Of a DNA stretch of 64,000 nucleotides, positions 48,838-58,587 are shown piece by piece. Source of the DNA: Streptomyces sp. Act143 (GTDB taxonomy: Bacteria; Actinomycetota; Actinomycetes; Streptomycetales; Streptomycetaceae); contig NZ_QFRX01000001.1 in NCBI RefSeq assembly GCF_003143935.1, positions 1,312,071 through 1,376,070 of the forward strand, in the 5' to 3' direction. Numbering within the stretch: position 1 is the first letter of the stretch; each line of letters begins with the position of its first letter. Made by a program: the position numbers and the translations under genes. The notes under the pieces are model-generated. The model made no database searches and was not told the DNA's origin. It was given only the letters and a program-made list of their open reading frames with translations.

Positions 48838-51267
48838 GTGACGCGCCTGTTCACTGTGAGTGTGCGCAATGGAGTGGCGACGATGAGCCCGGACTACCCG
48901 TTCGACGATGCCGCGACGGCACGGGCTGTCATCGACGACCGGGGCAGGGTCGTGGAGTGGAACGGCGGCGCGGAGCGGCTGCTCGGCCACCGGGCCGCCG
49001 ACGTCGTGGGCAGCTGCGCCGAGAACCTGCTGGTGGGCACCGGTACGCGCGTGCCCCTCGACGCGACCGGGCCGCGCTGGGACGGCACCGTCACGCTCCG
49101 CCACCGCGACGGCGGCACCGTCTCCGTATGGCTGCTCGCCCACCACCGCCCCGCCGACGGCGGCACACCGGGCGACTGGCTCGTCGTCACCCCGCTGGAG
49201 GGTGACGCACCCCGCTCCGCCGACGACCCGCTCGCCACCGCGGCGCTCGTGCAGTCTCCGTGCGCCGTCGCGGTCTACGACGAGCGGCTGCGTCTGGTCC
49301 GCCTCAACGACGCCATGTCCGAGGTGATAGGGCTGCCCGAGGAGCGCATCCGGGGCCTGCGGCTGTCGGAGATCGGCGGCAAGCCGCAGAGCGCGGAGCT
49401 GGAGGGGCATCTGCTGCGGGTGCTCGCCTCCGGCCGGGCCGAGGACGTCCAGACGTACATGCGCACCGGCGGCGAGCCGCTGGCGCACGCCTGGCTGGCC
49501 CGGATGGCCCCGGTGACCGACGCCCAGGGACGGGTGCGGGGCGTGTGCCTGGCGGCGCACGACTTCACCGAGAACTACCTCGCCCGGGAGCGGCTGCAAC
49601 TGGTCAACGAGGCGAGCGTCCGCATCGGCAGCACCCTCGACGTCACCCGGACGGCCCAGGAGCTCGCGGACGTCTGCGTGCCCGCGCTCGCCGACTTCGT
49701 CAGCGTCGACCTGCTGGACCCGCAGGACGACGGCGATCCGCACCCGCCGGTCACCGCCCCCATCGGGCTGCGCCGGGCCGCGCACCAGTCGGTCAACCCG
49801 GGCACCCCGGAGGCGGTGGCCAAGCCGGGGCAGGTCGAGGTGTATCCCGCCTCCTCCCCGCAGGCGGACTCGCTGGTGGCGGGCCGTACGATCGTCGCCA
49901 CCGTGGCCTCCGGGCAGCTGGACGAGTGGCTGACCTGGAACCGGGCGCGCGGTGAGGTCGTCCGGGAGTTCGGCATCCACTCCACGATGTCGGTGCCGAT
50001 CCAGGCCCGCGGTCTGACCCTCGGGGTCGCGGTGCTGAGCCGGTTCCGGCGGCCCGATCCGTTCACGCCGGACGACGTGCTGCTGGCCGAGGAGGTGACG
50101 GCCCGGGCGGCCGTCTGCATCGACAACGCCCGGCGCTTCTCCCGCGAGCGGGAGACCGCGCTCGCGCTCCAGCGCAGCCTGCTGCCCCGCTCACTGCCGC
50201 GCACCGCGGCCGTGACGGCCGCCTCGCGGTATCTGCCGGCCGCGCGGGCCGGGGTGGGCGGCGACTGGTTCGACGTCATCCCGCTGTCCGGGATGCGGGT
50301 CGCGATGGTCGTCGGGGACGTCGTCGGCCACGGCATCCAGGCCTCGGCCACCATGGGCCGGCTGCGCACCGCCGTACGCACCCTCGCCGACATCGACCTG
50401 GCCCCGGACGAGCTCCTCACCCACCTCGACGACCTCGTCGTACGGCTGTCCGCGGAGGCCGGTGCCGAGGGGCGTCCGGGCGAGGTCGGGGCGACCTGTG
50501 TGTACGCGGTGTACGACCCGGTGTCCCGGCGCTGCACCCTGGCCCGGGCCGGGCATCCGACGCCGGTGCTGGTCCCGCCGGGCGGCGCGCCCGAGCGGAT
50601 CGACCTGCCGTCCGGACCGCCGCTGGGCGTGGGCGGGCTGCCGTTCGAGTCGACGGAGCTGGAGCTGCGCGAGGGCTCGGTGCTGGCGTTCTACACGGAC
50701 GGGCTGATCGAGTCCGCGGAGCGCGAGGTCGACGCCGGGCACGCGCTGCTGAGCGAGGCGCTGGCGGCGTTCTCCGACTCGCTGGAGGAGACCTGCGACC
50801 GGGTGCTGCACACCCTCCTGCCGGTCGGCGGCTCCACCGACGACGTGGCCCTGCTGCTGGCCCGCACCCGGGGGCTGCCCGCCTCCCAGGTGGCGACCTG
50901 GCACATCCCCGCCGACCCCTCCCTCGTCGCCCCCATCCGCAAGCAGGTCGTCGACCAGCTGGGCGCCTGGGGCCTGTCGGAGGCGTCGTTCACCGCGGAA
51001 CTGGTGGTGAGCGAGCTGGTCACCAACGCCATCCGGTACGGCGCCCACCCCATCCGGCTGCGGCTGATCCACGACGAGACCACGCTGATCTGCGAGGTGT
51101 CCGACACCAGCCACACGGCACCGCATCTGCGCCGCGCCAAGACCTGGGACGAAGGAGGCCGCGGTCTGCTGCTGGTCGCCCAGCTCACCCAGCGCTGGGG
51201 CAGCCGGCACACGGCCGACGGCAAGACGATCTGGGCGGAGATCGGACTGCTCGAGGAGGACGTCTGA
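48838..51267 (+). CDS. SpoIIE-family PP2C phosphatase with PAS/GAF sensors and HATPase_c domain
   Basis: This protein is 809 residues from GTG 48838. Two PAS-like domains (ARAVIDDRGRVVEWNGGAERLLG; CAVAVYDERLRLVRLNDAMSEV) are followed by a GAF (about 270-430), the phosphatase (VGGDWFDVIPL, VGDVVGHGIQA, RAGHPTPVLVP, YTDGLIESAE, TDDVALLLAR) and a C-terminal HATPase with VVSELVTNAIRYG. Start choice is open: GTG 48838 follows a TAGGCT -10-like box by nine bases and could be leaderless, whereas ATG 48883 has GGAG at good spacing. It is probably a partner-switching regulator that can both dephosphorylate antagonists and phosphorylate or bind them. Confidence 0.88.
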   Translation: MTRLFTVSVRNGVATMSPDYPFDDAATARAVIDDRGRVVEWNGGAERLLGHRAADVVGSCAENLLVGTGTRVPLDATGPRWDGTVTLRHRDGGTVSVWLLAHHRPADGGTPGDWLVVTPLEGDAPRSADDPLATAALVQSPCAVAVYDERLRLVRLNDAMSEVIGLPEERIRGLRLSEIGGKPQSAELEGHLLRVLASGRAEDVQTYMRTGGEPLAHAWLARMAPVTDAQGRVRGVCLAAHDFTENYLARERLQLVNEASVRIGSTLDVTRTAQELADVCVPALADFVSVDLLDPQDDGDPHPPVTAPIGLRRAAHQSVNPGTPEAVAKPGQVEVYPASSPQADSLVAGRTIVATVASGQLDEWLTWNRARGEVVREFGIHSTMSVPIQARGLTLGVAVLSRFRRPDPFTPDDVLLAEEVTARAAVCIDNARRFSRERETALALQRSLLPRSLPRTAAVTAASRYLPAARAGVGGDWFDVIPLSGMRVAMVVGDVVGHGIQASATMGRLRTAVRTLADIDLAPDELLTHLDDLVVRLSAEAGAEGRPGEVGATCVYAVYDPVSRRCTLARAGHPTPVLVPPGGAPERIDLPSGPPLGVGGLPFESTELELREGSVLAFYTDGLIESAEREVDAGHALLSEALAAFSDSLEETCDRVLHTLLPVGGSTDDVALLLARTRGLPASQVATWHIPADPSLVAPIRKQVVDQLGAWGLSEASFTAELVVSELVTNAIRYGAHPIRLRLIHDETTLICEVSDTSHTAPHLRRAKTWDEGGRGLLLVAQLTQRWGSRHTADGKTIWAEIGLLEEDV

Positions 51268-51300
51268 CCCGCGGGCCCGAAGGAGCCTGGGCCGGGCCCG

Positions 51301-51380
51301 GGAGAGCCAAGGCTCCGGACAGCCAACGCCCAGGACAGCCAACGCCCAGGACAGCCAAGGCTCAGGACAGCCACGGCCGT
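51301..51380. repeat. Five tandem 16-base repeats at the 3' end of an ECF sigma gene
   Basis: Units start at 51301, 51317, 51333, 51349 and 51365. The two central copies are identical (GGACAGCCAACGCCCA) and the others differ at two to four or so positions. The last two units contain the stop and final codons of the leftward sigma gene (RPWLS), so the array appears to have grown from the gene end. Confidence 0.85.
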
Positions 51381-51904
51381 ACCTGGCGACGTGCCTCGTG
51401 CAGCCGTGACTTGAGCGTGCCGAGCGGGATACCGGCCCGCTCGGCGGCCTCGGCGTACCCGAGTTGGCAGATGTCGCGGTAGACGAGCGGCGCGACGAGG
51501 TGCGGATGCTCCCGCTCCAGCCGGTCCAGGGCCTCCAGCAGATCGATGCGGGAGCCGGCGATGACACTGGTGGTGCGCGGGTCGGCCTGCTGCGCGGCGT
51601 CGGCCGGGACCGGCTGTTCGGCCGAACGGCGTTTCAGTTCCCGGTACTTCTGCCGGGCGCAGTTGGCCACCACCGTGTACAGCCAGGTGCTGAAGCGGCT
51701 GCGCCCCTCGAACGTGCCGATCCCCCGGGCGACTTGGAGCAGGACGTCCTGGGCCGCGTCCTCCGCGTCCTCACGGCAGGGCAGGAACCGCCCGCAGCGC
51801 CGGACCACCTCGGGCCGGATCGCCGCCAGCAGTCCGTCGAGCGCCGCCCGGTCACCGCCGGCCGCACGCCGGGCGAGCTCCTCGGTCGGCGACGGGTCCG
51901 GCAC
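51362..51904 (-). CDS. ECF-type RNA polymerase sigma factor
   Basis: This 180-residue protein has region 2 (CREDAEDAAQDVLLQVARGIGTFEGRSRFSTWLYTVV) and region 4 (LVYRDICQLGYAEAAERAGIPLGTLKSRLHEARRQV). It recognises extracytoplasmic-stress-type promoters; the target is unknown. GTG at 51904 is chosen for GAGGGGA upstream; the ATG at 51940 would leave only nine bases to the divergent kinase start. No anti-sigma gene is adjacent. The divergent receptor-type Ser/Thr kinase is the only candidate partner. The last codons lie within a tandem-repeat array. Confidence 0.9.
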   Translation of the reverse strand: MPDPSPTEELARRAAGGDRAALDGLLAAIRPEVVRRCGRFLPCREDAEDAAQDVLLQVARGIGTFEGRSRFSTWLYTVVANCARQKYRELKRRSAEQPVPADAAQQADPRTTSVIAGSRIDLLEALDRLEREHPHLVAPLVYRDICQLGYAEAAERAGIPLGTLKSRLHEARRQVRPWLS

Positions 51905-51949
51905 GGCTGCTCCCCTCGGTGCGGTCGGTGCGGCAGGCATGATAGTCGT

Positions 51950-53302
51950 ATGCACTCCGTCGAGCGGATCGGCCGCTACCGGATCGAACGGCGCCTGGGG
52001 ACAGGCGCGTTCGGGACGGTGTGGCTCGCGCACGACGACACGCTCGACGCACCGGTGGCCGTCAAGGTGCTCGCCGACAACTGGTCCCACCGCCTCGACA
52101 TCCGCGAACGCTTCCTCTCCGAGGCGCGGTTGCTGCGCCGGGCGGCCTCGCGGCGGGTGGTGCAGGTCCACGACATCGGTGAACTCCCCGACGGCAGACC
52201 GTACTTCGTGATGGAGTACGCCGACGGCGGCACCCTCGCCGAGCTGCTCGACGACGGCCCGCTCCCCGTCGCGGAGGCACTGCGGCTGACGGCGTCGGCG
52301 GCGCTCGGGGCGGCCGCCCTGCACGAGGCCGGGATCGTGCACCGGGACATCAAGCCGTCCAACCTCCTGCTGCGCACCGGCCCGGACGGCACCCCGCAGG
52401 TGCTGCTCGCCGACCTGGGGCTGGCCAAGATCCTGGCCGAGGCGTCCGGTCTGACGCAGGCCGCGGGTTCGGCGGGATACCGGCCGCCCGAACAGGCCGA
52501 GCCGGGCACCGGCATCGACGCGCGCGCCGACGTCTACAGCCTGGGCGCGGTGGGCTACCACCTGATCACCGGGGTGGTCCCGGGCGCACCCGGCAAGGTC
52601 GTCCGGCCCGACCGGCTGCGTCCGGGCCTGGCCCCCGGCGTCCGGCGGGCCCTGCTGCGCGCCCTGCGCCCGGACCGGGCGCGGCGCTGGCCCGACGCAC
52701 GGGCGTTCGCGGCGGAGCTGGGACGGCTGACGGCGCAGCCCCGGCCGCGGCGACGGGGCGCGCTCCTCGCCGCCGCGCTCGCGGCGGTGGCCATGACCGG
52801 CACGGCCTGGGTGCTGTGGCCGGACGGTGCCGCGCCCGCCGAGCGGCGGATCGAGGACGTGACCGGGCACGTGGCGGCCGACGTCCCCGCCGCCTGGGCC
52901 GGTCAGGTGCGGAACTCGGGGTGGAACCCGGCGGTCCTCGGCCTGCGGGCCGGCCACCGGCCGGGGTTCGCCGTGGCGGACGACCTTGCGAAGTGGCAGG
53001 ACCTCGACGCCGACGTCAACGGGGTGTTCGTCGGCGTGCTCGCCCACGGGGACGTCACGGCCGTGGTGAACGCCCTCGCCCATCCCGGGTGCCACTACGA
53101 CGGCGCCCGTGACCACACACTGGAACGCTGGTACGGCAGGGTCCGCACCTGGAGCGACTGCCCGGGCGGCGGCTCCGTCGTCGAGGCCGGGCTCACGCCA
53201 CCGGACGGCGGCGGGCAGCCGCAGGTCTACGTGCAGATCAGGACTGGCGGCGACAGCGCGGCGGCGGAGGGCGTCCTCCGCTCGGTGCGGATCGCCGGCT
53301 GA
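51950..53302 (+). CDS. Receptor-type Ser/Thr protein kinase
   Basis: This 450-residue protein has an N-terminal Hanks-type kinase domain: Gly loop LGTGAFGTVW (16-25), Lys39, catalytic loop HRDIKPSN (131-138), DLG in place of DFG (155-157) and GSAGYRPPEQA in the activation segment. An Arg/Pro-rich juxtamembrane region, one membrane helix (about 263-285, LLAAALAAVAMTGTAWVLW) and an extracellular domain of about 160 residues with two Cys (GCHYDG, SDCPGG) follow. There are no PASTA repeats. It is probably an external-signal sensor. It is divergent from an ECF sigma gene with 45 bases between the preferred starts. Confidence 0.9.
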   Translation: MHSVERIGRYRIERRLGTGAFGTVWLAHDDTLDAPVAVKVLADNWSHRLDIRERFLSEARLLRRAASRRVVQVHDIGELPDGRPYFVMEYADGGTLAELLDDGPLPVAEALRLTASAALGAAALHEAGIVHRDIKPSNLLLRTGPDGTPQVLLADLGLAKILAEASGLTQAAGSAGYRPPEQAEPGTGIDARADVYSLGAVGYHLITGVVPGAPGKVVRPDRLRPGLAPGVRRALLRALRPDRARRWPDARAFAAELGRLTAQPRPRRRGALLAAALAAVAMTGTAWVLWPDGAAPAERRIEDVTGHVAADVPAAWAGQVRNSGWNPAVLGLRAGHRPGFAVADDLAKWQDLDADVNGVFVGVLAHGDVTAVVNALAHPGCHYDGARDHTLERWYGRVRTWSDCPGGGSVVEAGLTPPDGGGQPQVYVQIRTGGDSAAAEGVLRSVRIAG

Positions 53303-53380
53303 GCGCGCGAACTTTTCCGGCCGTCCGCGCATCGGACTCTCATGACGGGGCACAACGCGCCGTACGAGGAGTGAGAAGAC

Positions 53381-54055
53381 ATGGCGAACACGTACCGGTC
53401 CGGGCACCGGGCGGCCCTGCTCGCGGGCGCCGCCGCCGTGCTGAGCCTGCTGACCGCCTGCGGCGGCGGTGGCGGTGGCGGTGGGAACTCCGCGACGTCG
53501 CCCTCGACGCTGCCGGGCACGGCCGCACCGGCCACCAGCGGCGTGACGTCGGCGACGCCCTCGGTGCCGCCCAGCGCCGGCCCGACCACGTCCACCCCCG
53601 CGCACACCCCCTCGCCCACCGCGAGCCCGGCCGCCGGCAGCCGCTGCCACACCTCCGAACTGGAGGCCGTGCTCGGGCGCAACGACCCGGGCGCCGGACA
53701 GGAGAACTTCCCCGTGATCCTGACGAACACCTCCTCGCGCACCTGCACGATCCACGGCTACCCGGGCGCCGCCTTCGTCGACGCCGCCGGCAAGCAGCTG
53801 GGACGGGACCCCGAACGCTCCCCCGGCACGCCGCCGACCGTACGCCTGGCACCGGGGCAGAACGTCTGGTCGGGGATCACGTTCGCCAACCCGAAGATCA
53901 GCGGCGCCCGCGCCGCCGTTCCCGATGCCCTGCTGGTGACGCCCCCGGACGAGCGGGACCCGCTGAAGGTGTCGTGGTCGGCGGGAGAGGTGCCGGTGTC
54001 GGGCAACGAGTCCACGGTGTTCCTGACGGCGTTCGACCAGGGCCCCGGCAGCTGA
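53381..54055 (+). CDS. DUF4232 lipoprotein
   Basis: This 224-residue secreted lipoprotein has a signal peptide with lipobox LLTAC followed by a poly-Gly run, a 45-residue Ser/Thr/Pro linker (APATSGVTSATPSVPPSAG) and a DUF4232 domain (from about 85, CHTSELEAVLGRNDPGAGQ; LTNTSSRTCTIHGYPGAAFVD). DUF4232 is a beta-sandwich of unknown function common in actinobacterial envelope proteins. GAGGAG precedes the ATG. It lies 78 bases after the kinase in the same direction and may be coexpressed. Confidence 0.85.
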   Translation: MANTYRSGHRAALLAGAAAVLSLLTACGGGGGGGGNSATSPSTLPGTAAPATSGVTSATPSVPPSAGPTTSTPAHTPSPTASPAAGSRCHTSELEAVLGRNDPGAGQENFPVILTNTSSRTCTIHGYPGAAFVDAAGKQLGRDPERSPGTPPTVRLAPGQNVWSGITFANPKISGARAAVPDALLVTPPDERDPLKVSWSAGEVPVSGNESTVFLTAFDQGPGS

Positions 54056-54155
54056 CCGGGCACCGCGGCGGGCGCCCCGCATAGCAGCACGGTCTCTTAC
54101 CCGCGCCTGTTCTCATGCGCGGGTACGGCCCGCCCGCGCTCCGAAGGAACCCTCC

Positions 54156-55412
<1,257 letters not shown>

Positions 55413-55424
55413 GCCCCGGCCAGG

Positions 55425-57323
55425 TCAGCGCCGACCGCCGCCGTGACCGCCGTAGCCCCCGTATCCGCCATATCCGCCGCCGTACCCGGAGCCGTACTGG
55501 CCGTCCCAGGAGCAGGTGTTTCCGTAGGAGTAGCAGGGCGCGTCGCTCGGGTACGCGCTGCTGGGGGCCGGTGCGGCGGTCGACGGGGCCGGGGACGGCG
55601 TCGGTGCGGGGCTCGCCTTCTCCGGCGTGGGCGTGGGGGTCGGTGCGGGCCTCCGAGTGGACTCGGCCATCGCGCCCCAGTTGACCCACTCCATCTGGAG
55701 GTCGGCCTTGGAGGTGTCGAACACCCAGCGCTGGACGGCGGTGTCGTCCGCGCGGGACTTCAGGACCAGGGCGCCGGTGCCGTCGGTGGCGGCGGGGGTC
55801 AGGGCCAGGTCCTGGTCCGAGCGCGGCACCAGGTTGCCGCGCCGGGTGAAGTCGTACCGGACGTTGCGGGTCCCGGTCTTCGCGGTGCCGGTGCACGGGG
55901 CCAGCTGCACCGAGTAGCCGAGGTGCGAGTCGAGGCAGAGCTCGGGGTCGGCGGCGCTGCGCAGCAGTCCGTCGGTCTCGTACGTCCACTGCTGTGCGGC
56001 GTCCGAGGAACAGTCGGTGACCTCGGTCTCGGCGCCCTTGACGGCCTTCTCGCCGACGACGGCGACACAGAGCCCGGAGTCGACGTTGTGGATGCGCCCG
56101 CTCAGGGGGCCCTGCCCCTTCTCCCCGGCGCCGACCCAGGCCGGGTCGGTGGTGGAGCGGTCCGTGCCGGTGCCGGGCGTGTCGGAGGCCCGGGGGCCCG
56201 CTGCGGGGGCGGTGTCGTCGCCGTCGCCGACGGACCACAGGACCAGCGGGAGGACGACGAGGGCGCTCGCGGTCGCGACGGCCGCGGAGAGGTTGCGGCG
56301 GCGGGCCGCGGCCTTCTTCGCCGAGTGGCGTCTGCGGGTTCTTCGCCCCGGTGCGGGGGCCGCGTCGGCGACCGGGGCGCCGGGGACGGAGGGCGCGGTG
56401 CGGGGCACGGGCGGCGCGTCGAAGAAGGGCTCGCCCGCGAGGGTGGGGACGCCGGATTCCTCGGCCGCCGCCGGTGTCCGCGCCACCTCCTGCGCGGCCC
56501 GGATCTCCGCGTAGGCGCGTCCGCCCCAGCCGAGGACCGCCTCGGCCAGGGCGACGCCGAGGCCCTGGTCGTTGAACTGGTTCAGCTGGTCGGCGGTGTG
56601 CCGGCAGTGCGCGCAGCGGTCCAGGTGGGCCCGCAGGTCGGGGTCGACGGCGATGCCGCCGCGCCGGTACGTGACGTCCAGCATCCGCAGGAAGCTGCGG
56701 CACTCCTGCTCGGGCGCGAGTTCGCGGTGGACCTGGAGGCACTCCTCGCGCAACCGCTCGCGGGCCCGGCCCAGTTCGACCGGGACGTCCTCCGTTTCCA
56801 GGCCCAGCAGGGCGCCCGGTATCTCCAGCGGCTCGGCCTCGGCCTCGCTGTGCCACAGCAGTGCGCGGGCGGACTGGGGCAGCCGCTGGAACGCGCCGGA
56901 CAGCAGCCGCCGGTCGGCCGGCGGCAGCAGCCGGGCCGCGGCCCGCTCGCCGTCGCCCGTCCCGGAGCGCAGTTCGGGGTGGAGCTGTTCACGCCGGCGG
57001 TCGGTGTCCCACTCGGCGGCGATCCGCCGCACGGTGACGAGGATCTGCGGGCGCCAGGCGGCCGTCGGTCCGTTGTGCCGCAGGGATTCGCCGAAGAGCC
57101 GGGTGAACGCGGCGGTGGTGAGCATTCCCGCGGAACGCGGTCCGTCGGTGCACAGCCGGGCGTAGGCGAAGGCCGCTTCCCAGTGCCGGTCGAGGAGTTC
57201 GCCGACGGGATGGAGGGCGGGTGCCGTTCCCGTCCACTTCTTCAGCTCCGCGCTGAGTTGTGCGTCCGTCACGTCGAAGAGGCGGGCCGAGGCGGGGGAA
57301 TTCGGCAGGCCTGCGTCTTTCAC
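55425..57323 (-). CDS. Membrane protein with sigma-like N-terminus, anti-sigma-type zinc finger and ricin-type lectin domain (copy 2)
   Basis: This 632-residue protein is a paralogue of the protein at 35734-37353. The sigma-like N-terminal part includes AAFAYARLCTDGPRSAGMLTT and QRLPQSARALLWHSEAEAEP. The zinc-finger ligands are H233, C237, C240 (HLDRCAHC), at exactly the same numbers. One membrane helix lies at about 346-365, and a ricin B-like region follows with LCVAVVGE and QQWTYETDGLLRSAADPELCLD. After a Pro/Thr-rich linker it ends in a Tyr/Gly tail (YGSGYGGGYGGYGGYGG) with two Cys. GTG at 57323 follows GAGAGGAA. The upstream region shares CACCTTTGCACA with copy 1. Function unknown. Confidence 0.75.
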   Translation of the reverse strand: MKDAGLPNSPASARLFDVTDAQLSAELKKWTGTAPALHPVGELLDRHWEAAFAYARLCTDGPRSAGMLTTAAFTRLFGESLRHNGPTAAWRPQILVTVRRIAAEWDTDRRREQLHPELRSGTGDGERAAARLLPPADRRLLSGAFQRLPQSARALLWHSEAEAEPLEIPGALLGLETEDVPVELGRARERLREECLQVHRELAPEQECRSFLRMLDVTYRRGGIAVDPDLRAHLDRCAHCRHTADQLNQFNDQGLGVALAEAVLGWGGRAYAEIRAAQEVARTPAAAEESGVPTLAGEPFFDAPPVPRTAPSVPGAPVADAAPAPGRRTRRRHSAKKAAARRRNLSAAVATASALVVLPLVLWSVGDGDDTAPAAGPRASDTPGTGTDRSTTDPAWVGAGEKGQGPLSGRIHNVDSGLCVAVVGEKAVKGAETEVTDCSSDAAQQWTYETDGLLRSAADPELCLDSHLGYSVQLAPCTGTAKTGTRNVRYDFTRRGNLVPRSDQDLALTPAATDGTGALVLKSRADDTAVQRWVFDTSKADLQMEWVNWGAMAESTRRPAPTPTPTPEKASPAPTPSPAPSTAAPAPSSAYPSDAPCYSYGNTCSWDGQYGSGYGGGYGGYGGYGGHGGGRR

Positions 57324-57644
57324 GGCGGCATTCCTCTCGGGGGCACAGCGATAAAGTCCATACCAATGGGTATGCGGTCCCGCCGACGACAGCTCTTGTG
57401 AAGCGTGGGGGGCGTACGGGAGGGGGGTCGCGCACGAACCGGAATGACCTTGTCCATGCGCCGGCAAGGCCCCACCTTTGCACAGGTCATCGAGGCGTAA
57501 CAAGGGATCTCGCGGTTCTGTGCAATGCGTGCGCACAGCAGGTGTATTTGACATCGGGTCAATACCGGGAGTGTTAGTGAATGACTTTCCTGCGGCAAAC
57601 CATTGAATCGCCACTCCACCGACCGTCCGACGGGTCGACGCGCG
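57324..57644. other. Intergenic region upstream of ricin-domain gene copy 2
   Basis: 321 bases without a supported gene, between the start of the ricin-domain gene and the end of the AraC regulator gene. It contains the CACCTTTGCACA motif (57473-57484) and a relatively AT-rich patch near 57540-57600 with no clear promoter assignment. Confidence 0.5.
57473..57484 (-). promoter_or_regulatory. Sequence motif shared by the two ricin-domain genes (copy 2)
   Basis: CACCTTTGCACA lies 150 bases upstream of the start at 57323 and differs by one base from the motif 178 bases upstream of the other paralogue. Confidence 0.35.
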
Positions 57645-58517
57645 TCACGCACCAACCATTGGGCCGCCGGACCGGTACACGCCCGGCGGCATACCGAATC
57701 GCTCACGGAAGACGCGGTGGAAATGGAACGGACTCGCGAAACCCGAGGCCAGAGCCACCCGTTCCACGGACAGATCGGTGACCTCCAGCAGCCGTGCGGC
57801 GTGCCGCAGCCGCGCCTCGCGCAGGGCCCGCATCGGTGACCGGCCGACCTGCCGGGTGAACAGGTGCGTCAGCCGGGAGGGGGACAGCGAGACGTGCGCG
57901 GCGAGTGAATCGACGGTGTGGGGTGCGCCGGGGTCGGCGGCGATGAGCTCCTGGACGCGGGCGATGCGGGGGTCGAGGCCGGGGATCGGGGACCGTCGAC
58001 GGGCGCCGGTGGCGGTGAGCAGGACGACCTCCTCCAGGGCGCACAGGGCGAGTTCACGGGCGGCGGTGTCGTGCGCGACGGCGATGCGGTCGTCCGGGGA
58101 GTCGTGCATGCGGTGGAAGGCGGCCTCGACGCGCCCGTGCAGTGCGGTCGGGGTGGGGGTGACGACGTACAGGCCGTCGCCGCGGTCGTACGGGCGCAGC
58201 CAGGGCAGCCAGGTGGGCCGGGCCTGGCAGTGCACCCACCAGAACCGCCAGTGCCCGGCGCCCGGTTCGACGCCGTAGCCGTGCGGGGAGCCGGGGGCGA
58301 GGGCGACGAGGTCCCCGGTCCCGGCCCGGGCCACGGCCGACCCGTGGCGCAGGTGCCCGCTGCCGCCCGTGGTCCAGGTGAACAGCCAACTGTCCGGCCC
58401 CTGCGGACGGTTGACGAAGTAGCCCGGCGACTCGTCGTAGCGGCCCAGCACGACCAGGCCCGGGGGCGGTGCGGGAACGCCCGGAGCAGCAGTCCCGGGC
58501 AGTCCGTCAGCGGTCAT
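57645..58517 (-). CDS. AraC-family transcriptional regulator with cupin sensor domain
   Basis: This 290-residue protein has an N-terminal cupin-like domain (WLFTWTTGGSGHLRHG, GDLVALAPGSPHGYGVEPG) and a C-terminal double helix-turn-helix (TVDSLAAHVSLSPSRLTHLFTRQVG; SVERVALASGFASPFHFHRVFRERFG). This is the layout of sugar-responsive AraC regulators. ATG at 58517 is preferred over 58523 because GAGAGG lies six bases upstream of it. It is divergent from the phytanoyl-CoA dioxygenase-like gene, 70 bases away, and is likely to control it. That association of an AraC regulator with a PhyH-family gene is common in actinomycetes. Confidence 0.9.
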   Translation of the reverse strand: MTADGLPGTAAPGVPAPPPGLVVLGRYDESPGYFVNRPQGPDSWLFTWTTGGSGHLRHGSAVARAGTGDLVALAPGSPHGYGVEPGAGHWRFWWVHCQARPTWLPWLRPYDRGDGLYVVTPTPTALHGRVEAAFHRMHDSPDDRIAVAHDTAARELALCALEEVVLLTATGARRRSPIPGLDPRIARVQELIAADPGAPHTVDSLAAHVSLSPSRLTHLFTRQVGRSPMRALREARLRHAARLLEVTDLSVERVALASGFASPFHFHRVFRERFGMPPGVYRSGGPMVGA

Positions 58518-58587
58518 GGGCATCCTCTCGAAGTCGCGTCCTGCCTAGCGTGACATGCGGCACGAACACCGACCGAGGAGTGGACGC

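Noticed and set aside
51941..54082. Very long leftward open frame (over 900 codons) upstream of the ECF sigma gene
   Set aside because: Only the last 180-192 codons encode the sigma factor. The rest is antisense to the kinase and lipoprotein genes, Arg/Gly/Pro-rich, and has no ribosome binding site or domain.
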